A stretch of 61,504 bases of DNA from Robertmurraya korlensis (GTDB lineage Bacteria; Bacillota; Bacilli; Bacillales; Cytobacillaceae), in contig NZ_JAMBNS010000019.1 of assembly GCF_023715225.1 (NCBI RefSeq), positions 1 through 61,504 on the forward strand. Direction: 5' to 3'. The notes beneath the pieces were generated by a model. It worked only from the letters and a program-made list of their open reading frames with translations. It was not told the DNA's origin and searched no databases. Within the stretch, counting starts at the first letter, position 1. Each line of letters begins with the position of its first letter. Positions 8,927 through 16,902 of this stretch are shown here, one piece after another. The position numbers were made by a program, and so were the translations under genes.

Positions 8927-9121
8927 CTAGCTTCTAGGTTCTTGTAAATACTGATAAATCACATCTCCACTTCTTTGGGCAATTCCTCTAAAATGTTTAA
9001 AATCCTCCAATGCAACAACTATAGACCTTACATCAAGGAATACTTCTTTATGTACATACCACTCATTTATTTGTCCACTTCTTAATTTTTCGATCATTTC
9101 TAAAATCAGGTCTTTTTCCAT
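8927..9121 (-). CDS. Conserved small protein, function unknown
   Basis: A 64-residue acidic and aromatic protein ([19 protein letters not shown]..., ending [11 protein letters not shown]). GGGAGGG stands 7 nt before the ATG, and the stop is 16 bp from the SDR gene, so both are probably one transcript. It has no membrane segment or known motif. I have a sense of having seen similar short proteins in other Bacillus genomes but cannot name a family. Confidence 0.6.
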   Translation of the reverse strand: MEKDLILEMIEKLRSGQINEWYVHKEVFLDVRSIVVALEDFKHFRGIAQRSGDVIYQYLQEPRS

Positions 9122-9310
9122 AATGAATCCCTCCCTCTACACTTATTATATAAAAAAGATAAAGGGTTTCAAAATCGACTGTTCATTCTCTTAAAAACTA
9201 TAACAATATTAAATAATTATTAAAATTTACAAAAAATTCTTTACGTACAGGAAAAAGTAGTGCAAAATGTTTATAATATCGTCATCTGGAAAGAAAAGGA
9301 GAGAGCGACA

Positions 9311-9499
9311 TTGAAAAGAGCTGAAGTGGGGAACGTGATCGAATTTAGAGACGGGTTACAAGGAATTGTTGAAAAAGTAAATGAAAATTCAGTAATTGTT
9401 GACCTTACTTATATGGATAATTATCGAGATCTTGAATTAGACCAAAGAACGGTTGTAAATCATAAAAACTATAAAGTTATTAAAGAATCTTCATTTTAA
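9311..9499 (+). CDS. ykvS: YkvS-like protein (DUF2187, KOW-like)
   Basis: The 62-residue protein has the pattern of B. subtilis YkvS: E-V-G-N-V-I-E-F-(R/K)-D-G-L-x-G-I-V-E-K-V-N-E-N-S-V-I-V-D, a small SH3-like or KOW-like fold. Role unknown. The start is the TTG at 9311, with AAAGGAGAG ending 7 nt upstream; an in-frame extension back to 9260 has no ribosome site. Its position between the PTS genes and ykvI agrees with the B. subtilis map. Confidence 0.8.
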   Translation: MKRAEVGNVIEFRDGLQGIVEKVNENSVIVDLTYMDNYRDLELDQRTVVNHKNYKVIKESSF

Positions 9500-9545
9500 A
9501 AACGAACTTATGGAAGCGCATTCTACATGTTTAGTAGTGTGCTTT

Positions 9546-9612
9546 TTGTCTCGAAAATAAAAATAGGTTATAATATGGGGAAACCTCTTATCTAGGAGGT
9601 TTCTTCTTTTTT
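9546..9612 (+). promoter_or_regulatory. Sigma-A promoter overlapping an intrinsic terminator hairpin
   Basis: TTGTCT (9546-9551), 17 nt, TATAAT (9569-9574), with the start expected near 9581. The hairpin GAAACCTC / GAGGTTTC (9580-9603) follows at once, with TTCTTTTTT after it. The hairpin probably ends the ykvS transcript, yet it also forms the first bases of any RNA begun at this promoter. It could be plain overlap of the two signals or a short attenuator for the CPBP gene. Confidence 0.5.
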
Positions 9613-9653
9613 ATAAACTAATGGAAGACCATGCTTTTGAGAGGAGTCAATAA

Positions 9654-10265
9654 ATGCTTCAGAAACAAATGGATGTAAGAATGATTTTCGGTATATTACT
9701 TGCTCACGTATTATTATTTATTACTTTTCAAGAGAAAAGTGTATTTTGGTACCTATTCACAGCTTCCATGCTGTTTCTAATTACTTATTCCATTCTTCAA
9801 GAGGAAATGGATGATCAACAACCATTTAAATTTTATATTATGTATGGTGTAATTTCAGGTGTAAGTTTGTATGTCTTATTTTACCTAGGTAATATCTTAT
9901 TACATATGATGGATCTTCCGTTAAAGGGATCGGTCACAAAGTTGTATAAACAAATGGCACCTACTCAAATATGGCAGTACATCATCTTATTTCTTATCAT
10001 AATTCCAGGGGAAGAAATCTTTTGGAGAGGATTTATTTTAAAACGACTTCTTGGTCGGATAAAAATTCTACCAAGTATTCTGTTATCAACATTATTATAT
10101 ACTTCTGTTAACATATACTCGGATTCAAGTCACCTGATTCTTGCTTCGATTGTGGCTGGACTCGTTTGGTCAAGCCTCTATGTTTGGAAGAAGAGCATTC
10201 CTTTACTAATTGTTTCACATCTCGTCTTTGATTTATTTTTGTTAGTCTTATTTCCTTTAAGGTAG
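9654..10265 (+). CDS. CPBP-family intramembrane protease (CAAX/Abi type)
   Basis: This 203-residue protein has about six hydrophobic segments. It carries the first CPBP motif EE-x3-R in IIPGEEIFWRGFIL (about residues 121-134), a weaker second motif, and a C-terminal SHLVFDLFLL with His and Asp in place of the usual H-x3-N/D. These membrane proteins are glutamic-type proteases or their inactive relatives. GAGAGGAGTC precedes the ATG. It is followed after 70 bp by a lipoprotein gene, perhaps in the same transcript. Confidence 0.75.
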   Translation: MLQKQMDVRMIFGILLAHVLLFITFQEKSVFWYLFTASMLFLITYSILQEEMDDQQPFKFYIMYGVISGVSLYVLFYLGNILLHMMDLPLKGSVTKLYKQMAPTQIWQYIILFLIIIPGEEIFWRGFILKRLLGRIKILPSILLSTLLYTSVNIYSDSSHLILASIVAGLVWSSLYVWKKSIPLLIVSHLVFDLFLLVLFPLR

Positions 10266-10338
10266 TTGTCTTGTAACCTTTCTGTACCATCTCCGTCTAT
10301 TATTATGAGACTCAATAGACGACTAGGAGGATATGTAA

Positions 10339-10995
10339 TTGAAATTTATGAATTTGTATATAACAATTGGCATACTTGCTGCGGTATTAACAGCGTGTGG
10401 AACGGGAGAAACAAGCCTAGAAGAAGCACAAAATGGGACAACCCCTGAACAGGAGAACGTAGAATCAGAGGAAGAATCACTTCAAGAGGAGAGTAATGAA
10501 GAAACGGATCCATCAGATACAATGATTCGTCTTCTTGAAAATAAATTATCTTTCACATTAAATGGAGAAACAAAAGAAGAAACAGCATTTTTAAAACATA
10601 GTGATAATCAAGGTTATTCCATGTATATCCTCCCAGAGTATGAACTAACTGCAGAGGAACCAGATAAAGATGTTGTCATGCTCACAAACAATGGTGAAAT
10701 TTTTATGAGAATTGAACTCTTGTCTGAGGATGTTGACTGGAATGCTACTGAACAGACAGCTGTAGAACAATTGCAGGCTGTTGCTGATGAAGTAAATGAA
10801 GTGACACCACCGAAACTTGACTTTTTTACAAATAGTAAGATATATGAAGCAAAGATAAACGGGGAAGTTATTACTTCTTACCTAGTAAACAATAATGAAG
10901 GAGTAATCAAACTCACATTATTTACCAAAGAATCAGCCGATCATCGTGACTCTTTTATTAAAATGGCAGAAACGATCGTTAACGAATCGAAATAA
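10339..10995 (+). CDS. Acidic lipoprotein of unknown function
   Basis: The 218-residue protein has a lipoprotein signal with lipobox LTAC (Cys at about residue 20), then a linker very rich in Glu, Ser and Thr (about residues 25-55), then a globular domain of about 150 residues. I recognise no family. The likely start is TTG 10339, with AGGAGG 8 nt upstream; the ATG at 10348 is possible. A strong terminator follows. The acidic linker suggests a domain held away from the membrane. Confidence 0.7.
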   Translation: MKFMNLYITIGILAAVLTACGTGETSLEEAQNGTTPEQENVESEEESLQEESNEETDPSDTMIRLLENKLSFTLNGETKEETAFLKHSDNQGYSMYILPEYELTAEEPDKDVVMLTNNGEIFMRIELLSEDVDWNATEQTAVEQLQAVADEVNEVTPPKLDFFTNSKIYEAKINGEVITSYLVNNNEGVIKLTLFTKESADHRDSFIKMAETIVNESK

Positions 10996-11023
10996 GACTC
11001 GGGGATTTTTCCCGAGTCTTATT
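10991..11023. terminator. Bidirectional terminator, lipoprotein / ykvI
   Basis: AAGACTCGGG (10994-11003) pairs with CCCGAGTCTT (11011-11020) around a 7-nt loop, with ATTTTTTT on the right and A-rich sequence on the left. Confidence 0.85.
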
Positions 11024-12065
11024 TTTTTACAGAATCAAGAGGCTTCATCCACAATAGAACAATAAAAATGATCGTTACATAACCAAATATAGGGTATAGG
11101 TACGAAAGTAATGTTCCATAATTTACAAAACTACCTAAGTATGAAATGATAAAAATGATACATACCCACACAATGCTTGGAAGCTTTAAGTAATTATTGA
11201 GTTGCTTTTCGAGACCATATACATTACCAATGACGGATGTAAAAATCTCTCCGTATATAATAAGTACATAAATCCAATAAAAACCATACGCTAGATTCTT
11301 CATAATAGCAGCCATTGGAATCTCGTATATTTCTAAATTAGGAAGCATGATTAATGTCGCATGACTAGAGAGAAGAATAACCGTTAACGCTGCACCTCCG
11401 ATAATCCCCCCCCACTTAACCGTATCTTCATCCTCTATTTCTGCTGCAACAGGGACAAGCACCGCTTGTGCAAGCCCAATATTAAAGGCCGTATAAGAAA
11501 ACGGGTTAACAACAGACTTCCAGCCATCATCAGCCGGAGGAATAAACAAGAGTTGTTCAAGAAAATTAGGTTGCTGAATAGTAACTATAAATAACAGAAA
11601 ACTAAAACAGATCATCATAGGTACCACAAAAGTGTTAACGGCAAATAAACCTTTTGTTCCAACAATCATAACGATAAATGAAAGGGCGATCGTTAGCATA
11701 ATTCCTAAGCTTCTTGAAAGACCCAGCTGCTCCTGAAAAACGGCTCCTGCACCGCTTAGCATTACAGCACTAACTCCAAGTAACATGAATAACATTAAAA
11801 TATTTATAGCCCCTCCTAAATAAGGGCCGAATAAGAACGTATTTAATTCCTGATACGATTTTGCTCGCATTCTTGCAGCAAGTCGCATAAGCTTAGAGCC
11901 TAAAAAGATAAAAATATAACCACTCATTAAAATCCCTATTAGCCCAATAAAACCAAATCGGGAGAAAAACTCTACGATTTCCTTGCCTGTGGCAAATCCA
12001 GCACCTACCACAGTTCCTACGTAAACTGCAGCGAGCTGAAACGCTGCCCCCCATTTCTTTTTCAC
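11019..12065 (-). CDS. ykvI: YkvI-like multi-pass membrane transporter
   Basis: A 348-residue protein with about ten membrane helices. It starts with AFQLAAVYVGTVVGAGFATGKEIVEFF, a first helix broken at a Gly-rich point as in the APC-superfamily sodium-coupled transporters of the LeuT fold. In B. subtilis YkvI is an uncharacterised membrane protein beside clpE, as here. The substrate is unknown. GGAAGGGGGAGATGGAG precedes the start. It is divergent from clpE. Confidence 0.8.
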   Translation of the reverse strand: MKKKWGAAFQLAAVYVGTVVGAGFATGKEIVEFFSRFGFIGLIGILMSGYIFIFLGSKLMRLAARMRAKSYQELNTFLFGPYLGGAINILMLFMLLGVSAVMLSGAGAVFQEQLGLSRSLGIMLTIALSFIVMIVGTKGLFAVNTFVVPMMICFSFLLFIVTIQQPNFLEQLLFIPPADDGWKSVVNPFSYTAFNIGLAQAVLVPVAAEIEDEDTVKWGGIIGGAALTVILLSSHATLIMLPNLEIYEIPMAAIMKNLAYGFYWIYVLIIYGEIFTSVIGNVYGLEKQLNNYLKLPSIVWVCIIFIISYLGSFVNYGTLLSYLYPIFGYVTIIFIVLLWMKPLDSVKK

Positions 12066-12189
12066 TCCATCTCCCCCTTCCTTTTATTTATATTTAAAAG
12101 AAGGACAAACAATGACGAGCTTTTTCAGGAAGATAAGAATATCATCCATCCGTGGAATAATCTTACAATAAAAAATTAAATCAAAATAC

Positions 12190-12254
12190 TTGAAAGTCAA
12201 AATAGGTCAAAGTATAATTGAAATACAAAAAGGTCAAAGTTAGTCAAAGTCAAA
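12190..12254 (+). promoter_or_regulatory. clpE promoter with two CtsR boxes
   Basis: The promoter is TTGAAA (12190-12195), 17 nt, TATAAT (12213-12218). A full CtsR operator AGTCAAA-ATA-GGTCAAA (12195-12211) fills the spacer. A second, GGTCAAA-GTT-AGTCAAA (12232-12248), lies just downstream of the start site. A third heptad AGTCAAA (12248-12254) overlaps the end of the second. In Firmicutes CtsR represses clp genes at such direct heptad repeats, so this is tight heat and stress control. Confidence 0.9.
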
Positions 12255-12278
12255 ATATAAAAAAGGGAGGAAAAATGT

Positions 12279-14420
12279 ATGCTTTGTCAAACATGTCAAA
12301 AAACAGAAGCATCTATTGCTGTAAGAATGACTATTAATGGGAATGAAAATCAACTACATCTTTGTCAAAGCTGCTTCCAGAAGGAGCGTGAAAAGATGTT
12401 ATCGACTTTTGGACCAAACCTATCTGATTTTCAATCCTTTTCCCCTTTCGAATCATTCTTTCAACCAATGAATATGAATCAAAAAGGTAAACAGCAAAGT
12501 AGTATGGAGGCTCCGCAGAAAAGTAATGGGAATGGAGGCTTTATTGATCAATATGGAAGAAACTTAACCACATTGGCACAAGCTGGTCTAATTGATCCAG
12601 TCATTGGACGTGATGAAGAGGTTAACCGTGTCATTGAAATATTAAATAGAAGAAATAAAAATAATCCTGTTTTAATTGGTGAACCTGGTGTTGGAAAAAC
12701 AGCGATTGCTGAGCATTTAGCAGTAAAAATTGCTGAAGGAAGTGTACCAAACAAATTAAAAAATAGCCAAGTGTATCTTTTGGATGTGGCTTCATTAGTA
12801 TCGAACACAGGTATTCGTGGCCAGTTTGAAGAAAGAATGAAACAAATTGTGCACGAGCTTCAGCAAAAGAAAAATATTATTCTATTTATCGACGAAATTC
12901 ACCAGTTAGTTGGTGCTGGGAGTGCAGAAGGCTCGATGGATGCTAGTAATATTTTGAAGCCAGCATTAGCACGAGGAGAACTTCAACTTATTGGTGCAAC
13001 GACTTTAAAAGAATATAGAAAAATTGAGAAAGATTCCGCCCTTGAGAGACGCTTCCAACCTGTTCAAGTACTAGAACCAACGATTACTGAAGCGATTGAA
13101 ATTCTTAAAGGTCTGAAAAGTAAATACGAGGATTATCATGAGGTTATCTACACAGATGAGGCGATCGAAGCCTGTGTGAATTTATCACATCGATATATTC
13201 AAGATCGTTTTCTTCCTGATAAAGCGATTGATTTACTCGATGAAGCTGGTTCAAAATTAAATTTAAGCGCTAATTATTCTAATACGGAAGGTATCGAAAA
13301 TCGCTTAAAGGAAATCGCTAAAGAAAAAGAAAAAGCTTTAAAAGTAGAAAAGTACGAACTCGCTGCTAAGCTACGTGAAGAAGAGAAAGAACTTGAACAG
13401 AAACTTTCTCATAGTGAACTTGACCATATACCAATTGTAAAAGTCGAGCATATTCATGAATTAATTGAAAAGAAAACAAGAATTCCTGTAGGTAAGCTTG
13501 AGCAATCAGAACAAGAAAAGCTACAAAAACTTGAAGTCCATCTATCCAATAAGGTAATTGGACAGCATGAAGCTGTGAAAAAAGTAGTTAAAGCCATTCG
13601 CCGAAGTCGAGCTGGATTAAAAGCAAAAGGTCGCCCTATTGGATCTTTCCTATTTGTTGGTCCAACGGGTGTGGGGAAAACAGAACTTTCCAAGTCATTA
13701 GCCGATGAACTATTTGGTTCAAAAAACTCTATGATTCGCTTAGATATGAGTGAATACATGGAAAAGCATAGTGTTTCTAAATTAATTGGTTCTCCTCCTG
13801 GTTATGTTGGACATGAGGAATCAGGACAGTTAACAGAACAAGTAAGACGGAATCCTTATAGTATTATTTTGCTAGATGAGATTGAAAAAGCTCATCCAGA
13901 CGTTCTAAATATGTTCCTTCAAATCCTTGAAGATGGTAGATTAACGGACAGTCAAGGAAGAACAGTTAACTTTAAAGAATCGGTCATTATTATGACTTCC
14001 AATGCAGGTGTCGGTCATAAAACGGTGAAGGTTGGCTTTGGAAAGGATCATCTTGAAAACGAAAGCAATTTATTAGCCACACTAGGATCATACTTTAAGC
14101 CGGAATTCCTCAATCGTTTTGATGCAATCATCGAGTTCTCAACATTAAAAGAAGATGATTTACTCAAAATTGTTGATATTATGATCAATGACTTAAATAC
14201 TACGCTTAAAGAGCAACAGATGACAGTGACAGTAACTGAAGATGTGAGAAGAAAGCTTGCTATATTAGGATACTCCCCTTCATTTGGAGCACGTCCATTA
14301 AGAAGAGTGATTCAAGACCAGATTGAAGATCAAATTTCGGACTTTATTATAAATGATCCTGATTGTAAGGAGTTAATTGCGGTTGTTGAGGACGACACAA
14401 TTATGATTAAGAAAGCATAG
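12279..14420 (+). CDS. clpE: ClpE, AAA+ protease ATPase with N-terminal zinc finger
   Basis: The 713-residue Hsp100 protein begins with a Cys4 zinc finger (C3, C6, C29, C32), then two AAA+ modules with Walker A GEPGVGKT (about residue 138) and GPTGVGKT (about 468), split by a UVR-type coiled segment (about 330-375), and ends in a ClpB-D2-like small domain. It works with ClpP to unfold and degrade damaged proteins. Length matches B. subtilis ClpE (699). CtsR boxes lie upstream. A terminator follows directly. Confidence 0.97.
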   Translation: MLCQTCQKTEASIAVRMTINGNENQLHLCQSCFQKEREKMLSTFGPNLSDFQSFSPFESFFQPMNMNQKGKQQSSMEAPQKSNGNGGFIDQYGRNLTTLAQAGLIDPVIGRDEEVNRVIEILNRRNKNNPVLIGEPGVGKTAIAEHLAVKIAEGSVPNKLKNSQVYLLDVASLVSNTGIRGQFEERMKQIVHELQQKKNIILFIDEIHQLVGAGSAEGSMDASNILKPALARGELQLIGATTLKEYRKIEKDSALERRFQPVQVLEPTITEAIEILKGLKSKYEDYHEVIYTDEAIEACVNLSHRYIQDRFLPDKAIDLLDEAGSKLNLSANYSNTEGIENRLKEIAKEKEKALKVEKYELAAKLREEEKELEQKLSHSELDHIPIVKVEHIHELIEKKTRIPVGKLEQSEQEKLQKLEVHLSNKVIGQHEAVKKVVKAIRRSRAGLKAKGRPIGSFLFVGPTGVGKTELSKSLADELFGSKNSMIRLDMSEYMEKHSVSKLIGSPPGYVGHEESGQLTEQVRRNPYSIILLDEIEKAHPDVLNMFLQILEDGRLTDSQGRTVNFKESVIIMTSNAGVGHKTVKVGFGKDHLENESNLLATLGSYFKPEFLNRFDAIIEFSTLKEDDLLKIVDIMINDLNTTLKEQQMTVTVTEDVRRKLAILGYSPSFGARPLRRVIQDQIEDQISDFIINDPDCKELIAVVEDDTIMIKKA

Positions 14421-14427
14421 AAATTGA

Positions 14428-14464
14428 AAGAGCGAAGCACATGAATCATTGGCTTCGCTCTTTT
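14428..14464. terminator. Bidirectional terminator, clpE / M3 peptidase
   Basis: AAAGAGCGAAGC pairs with GCTTCGCTCTTT around a 13-nt loop, with TTTTTCTT on the + side. Confidence 0.8.
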
Positions 14465-14466
14465 TC

Positions 14467-16161
14467 TTATAACTTTTGATCTTCGATGGAGTTTAACCAA
14501 GCCTCAATTTCGCCTACAACAGATTGTACACATCCATCTTCAAAAGGTGAAATTAAATTTGCTGCTTTTACAAGCTCAGTAAATGGCATGCTACCCCCTA
14601 AAGTACAAAGATGTAGATAATCATTCCATGCATTTTTATGATCCTCACCAGATCGTTTCCAGAATTGGAATGCACAAATTTGTGCCAATGTGTAATCAAT
14701 ATAATAGAAAGGAGTCGTGTAAATATGACCTTGACGCTGCCAGAAGCCGCCACCTTCTAAATATTCATTTCCGTCGTAATCTTTGTGAGGCATGTATTTC
14801 TTTTCAATCTCACGCCAAGCTAACTTTCTTTCCTTTGGTGTAGCAGTAGGATGTTCATACACCCAATGCTGAAATTCGTCCACACTTACCCCATATGGAA
14901 GGAATAAAAGAGCAGAGCTTAAATGAGCAAATTTATATTTATCCGTATCTTCCTTAAAAAATAGCTCCATCCATGGCCATGTGAAAAATTCCATACTCAT
15001 TGAATGTATTTCAGCTGCCTCATATGTAGGCCAATTGTATTCTGGAATCTCAAAATGACTGCTTGAGTAAACCTGGAATGCGTGCCCCGCCTCATGTGTT
15101 AAAACATCGATATCCCCTGATGTACCATTAAAATTTGAAAAAATAAATGGAGACTTGTAGTTTTCAATATATGTACAATATCCGCCGCCAGCTTTTCCTT
15201 TCTTGGCCACCAAGTCCATTAAATGATTTTCTACCATATAATGAAAGAACTCGCCTGTTTCCTTTGAGAGTTCATCATACATCTTTTGTCCATTTTGGAT
15301 AATCCATTCAGGATCACCCTTCGGTACCGCATTCCCTGACTTAAACTTGAAGTTCTCGTCATAATACTTGAGTGTATCAACATTAATTCTTTGTCTTTGT
15401 CGTTCCTTTAGTTTTGTGGCAATCGGCACAATATAGTCTTCCACTTGTTTTCTAAACCCTGCGACCATTTCTGCGTTATAATCGGTACGATACATACGGT
15501 AATAAGCTAGTTCAACGAAGTTTTTATAGCCAAGTTTTTGAGAAATCTCTGTACGCACCTTGACCAAGTCATCATAAATACGATCTAACTCACTTTCGTT
15601 TTCTGAAAAATAATTAAAACGTGCTTCACTTGCCTTTTTTCTCATATCTCGATCCTTTGACTCTGTAAACGGTTCCATTTGAGCTAATGTTCGTTCTTCT
15701 CCCTCAAAAGGAATTTTCGCAGCAGCAAGGAGTTTTGTATATTCAGTGGTAAGTTTATTTTCTTGTTGAAGCAAAGGAATGATCTCAGGAGAAAAAACCT
15801 TTAACTGTGCTTCTGCTAAGGCAAAAAGCTGTTTTCCCCACTTTTCTTCTAGCTCGAGCTTAAAAGGTGAGTTTACAAGCGCTTCGTAATATTTAGTAAC
15901 TAATCCTTCAACACTTGGTTGAATTTCATCTATATAATCCTGCTCCGCTTTATAAAATTCATCATTCGTATCGATTGAATGGCGAATATATACGAGGTTA
16001 AACATCGTGCCTAAATCATTACGTATTTTATTTATATCTTTCATCGCCTCATTTTGCTCATTTGCAGAGGCTGCTTTTGAAAAAACCTCTAAGGCATCTA
16101 AAAATTGCTTTTCAACAACCTCAAAATTTGGTCTCTCATATGTATACTGTTCAAATTGCAA
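14467..16161 (-). CDS. M3-family oligoendopeptidase
   Basis: A 564-residue zinc metallopeptidase of family M3. It has the HExxH site in LTHEAGHAFQVYSS with a downstream Glu in YEAAEIHSMSMEFF, and it ends in the usual helical C-terminal region. These enzymes cut short peptides in the cytoplasm. The probable start is TTG 16161, 6 nt after AAAGGGGG; a longer frame to 16233 adds a basic stretch that looks spurious. In B. subtilis motA and motB lie between clpE and mhqR; here this gene holds the place. Confidence 0.9.
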   Translation of the reverse strand: MQFEQYTYERPNFEVVEKQFLDALEVFSKAASANEQNEAMKDINKIRNDLGTMFNLVYIRHSIDTNDEFYKAEQDYIDEIQPSVEGLVTKYYEALVNSPFKLELEEKWGKQLFALAEAQLKVFSPEIIPLLQQENKLTTEYTKLLAAAKIPFEGEERTLAQMEPFTESKDRDMRKKASEARFNYFSENESELDRIYDDLVKVRTEISQKLGYKNFVELAYYRMYRTDYNAEMVAGFRKQVEDYIVPIATKLKERQRQRINVDTLKYYDENFKFKSGNAVPKGDPEWIIQNGQKMYDELSKETGEFFHYMVENHLMDLVAKKGKAGGGYCTYIENYKSPFIFSNFNGTSGDIDVLTHEAGHAFQVYSSSHFEIPEYNWPTYEAAEIHSMSMEFFTWPWMELFFKEDTDKYKFAHLSSALLFLPYGVSVDEFQHWVYEHPTATPKERKLAWREIEKKYMPHKDYDGNEYLEGGGFWQRQGHIYTTPFYYIDYTLAQICAFQFWKRSGEDHKNAWNDYLHLCTLGGSMPFTELVKAANLISPFEDGCVQSVVGEIEAWLNSIEDQKL

Positions 16162-16241
16162 AGTGAATCCCCCTTTATTTAAAAATTTCGAAAAAAACTC
16201 TCTTTTATTATAACTCAGGCGGCTGAGAAGCACAAAAAAAA

Positions 16242-16265
16242 CAAGGTACCCCAGTAGATACCTTG
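16242..16265 (-). terminator. Terminator after mhqR
   Basis: CAAGGTA / TACCTTG on the minus strand, with a 10-nt loop, followed by TTTTTTTTG. It lies 10 bp after the mhqR stop and separates mhqR from the M3 peptidase gene on the same strand. Confidence 0.75.
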
Positions 16266-16275
16266 CATACTAATA

Positions 16276-16713
16276 TTACTTATTCTCAATAGATAATCCT
16301 AATTTTTTAAGAAGTTCTGTTGCTTGATCTTTTTCAGCAGCTGTAAGCTCTTTCATTAATTCATGTATTTTCTGTGCATGGTCTGGAAAAATATCCTCGA
16401 TAAACGCCCTTCCTTGCTCTGTGATTTGAGCATATGTTACTCTTCGATCACTCGGACAAGCTACTCTAGCAAGTAATGCCTTTTGTTCCAGCTTGTCAAC
16501 CACGTACGTAATACTTCCACTCGCTAGAAGGATTTTTTCTCCTATTTGCTGTAAAGGCTGATCTCCTTTGTGGTATAAAAGTTCAAGAACAGCAAATTCT
16601 GTTGGATTTAGTCCATATGTTTGAATAAGTTTATTAACATTTTCATTGACTGAGCGATATGCTCTTGATAGTACAATAAAAAGTTTTAAAGATTGACTGA
16701 TTTCAGCTTCCAT
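16276..16713 (-). CDS. mhqR: MhqR-like MarR-family regulator
   Basis: The 145-residue winged-helix protein matches B. subtilis MhqR (YkvE) closely in GLNPTEFAVLELLYHKGDQPLQQIG, ASGSITYVVDKLEQKALL and DRRVTYAQIT. MhqR represses genes for detoxifying quinones and other electrophiles. I choose ATG 16713, 9 nt after AAAGGA; two upstream Met codons are poorer. As in B. subtilis it lies next to a kinD-type kinase. No mhq target gene is in the window, so the target is probably elsewhere. Confidence 0.85.
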   Translation of the reverse strand: MEAEISQSLKLFIVLSRAYRSVNENVNKLIQTYGLNPTEFAVLELLYHKGDQPLQQIGEKILLASGSITYVVDKLEQKALLARVACPSDRRVTYAQITEQGRAFIEDIFPDHAQKIHELMKELTAAEKDQATELLKKLGLSIENK

Positions 16714-16777
16714 GAGTCTCATTCCTTTAAGATCCAATATATTTACCTTTTTTTATAACATATTTTTAATTAAGACT

Positions 16778-16807
16778 ATTATAGAAAAACTAGCTTTGTT
16801 CTGTCAA
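16778..16807 (-). promoter_or_regulatory. Sigma-A promoter of mhqR
   Basis: On the minus strand, TTGACA (16802-16807), 18 nt, TATAAT (16778-16783). A near-perfect vegetative promoter about 70 bp upstream of the start codon. Confidence 0.75.
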
Positions 16808-16902
16808 ATATCCATCTAATCCATAATTCCTATAAAAAGCTTACTTATATAGTGATATAATAAGCAAAGCTATAAAAAACATTACGTGTTTGGAGTAATT
16901 AC

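Noticed and set aside
10294-10321. Inverted repeat CGTCTATT / AATAGACG before the acidic lipoprotein gene
   Set aside because: Eight-bp stem with a 12-nt loop and no T run; it could be chance in this AT-rich gap and no regulator is suggested.
14467-16233. M3 peptidase extended to 16233
   Set aside because: The extension runs toward the mhqR terminator, is basic and unlike the family, and the TTG at 16161 has AAAGGGGG at good spacing.
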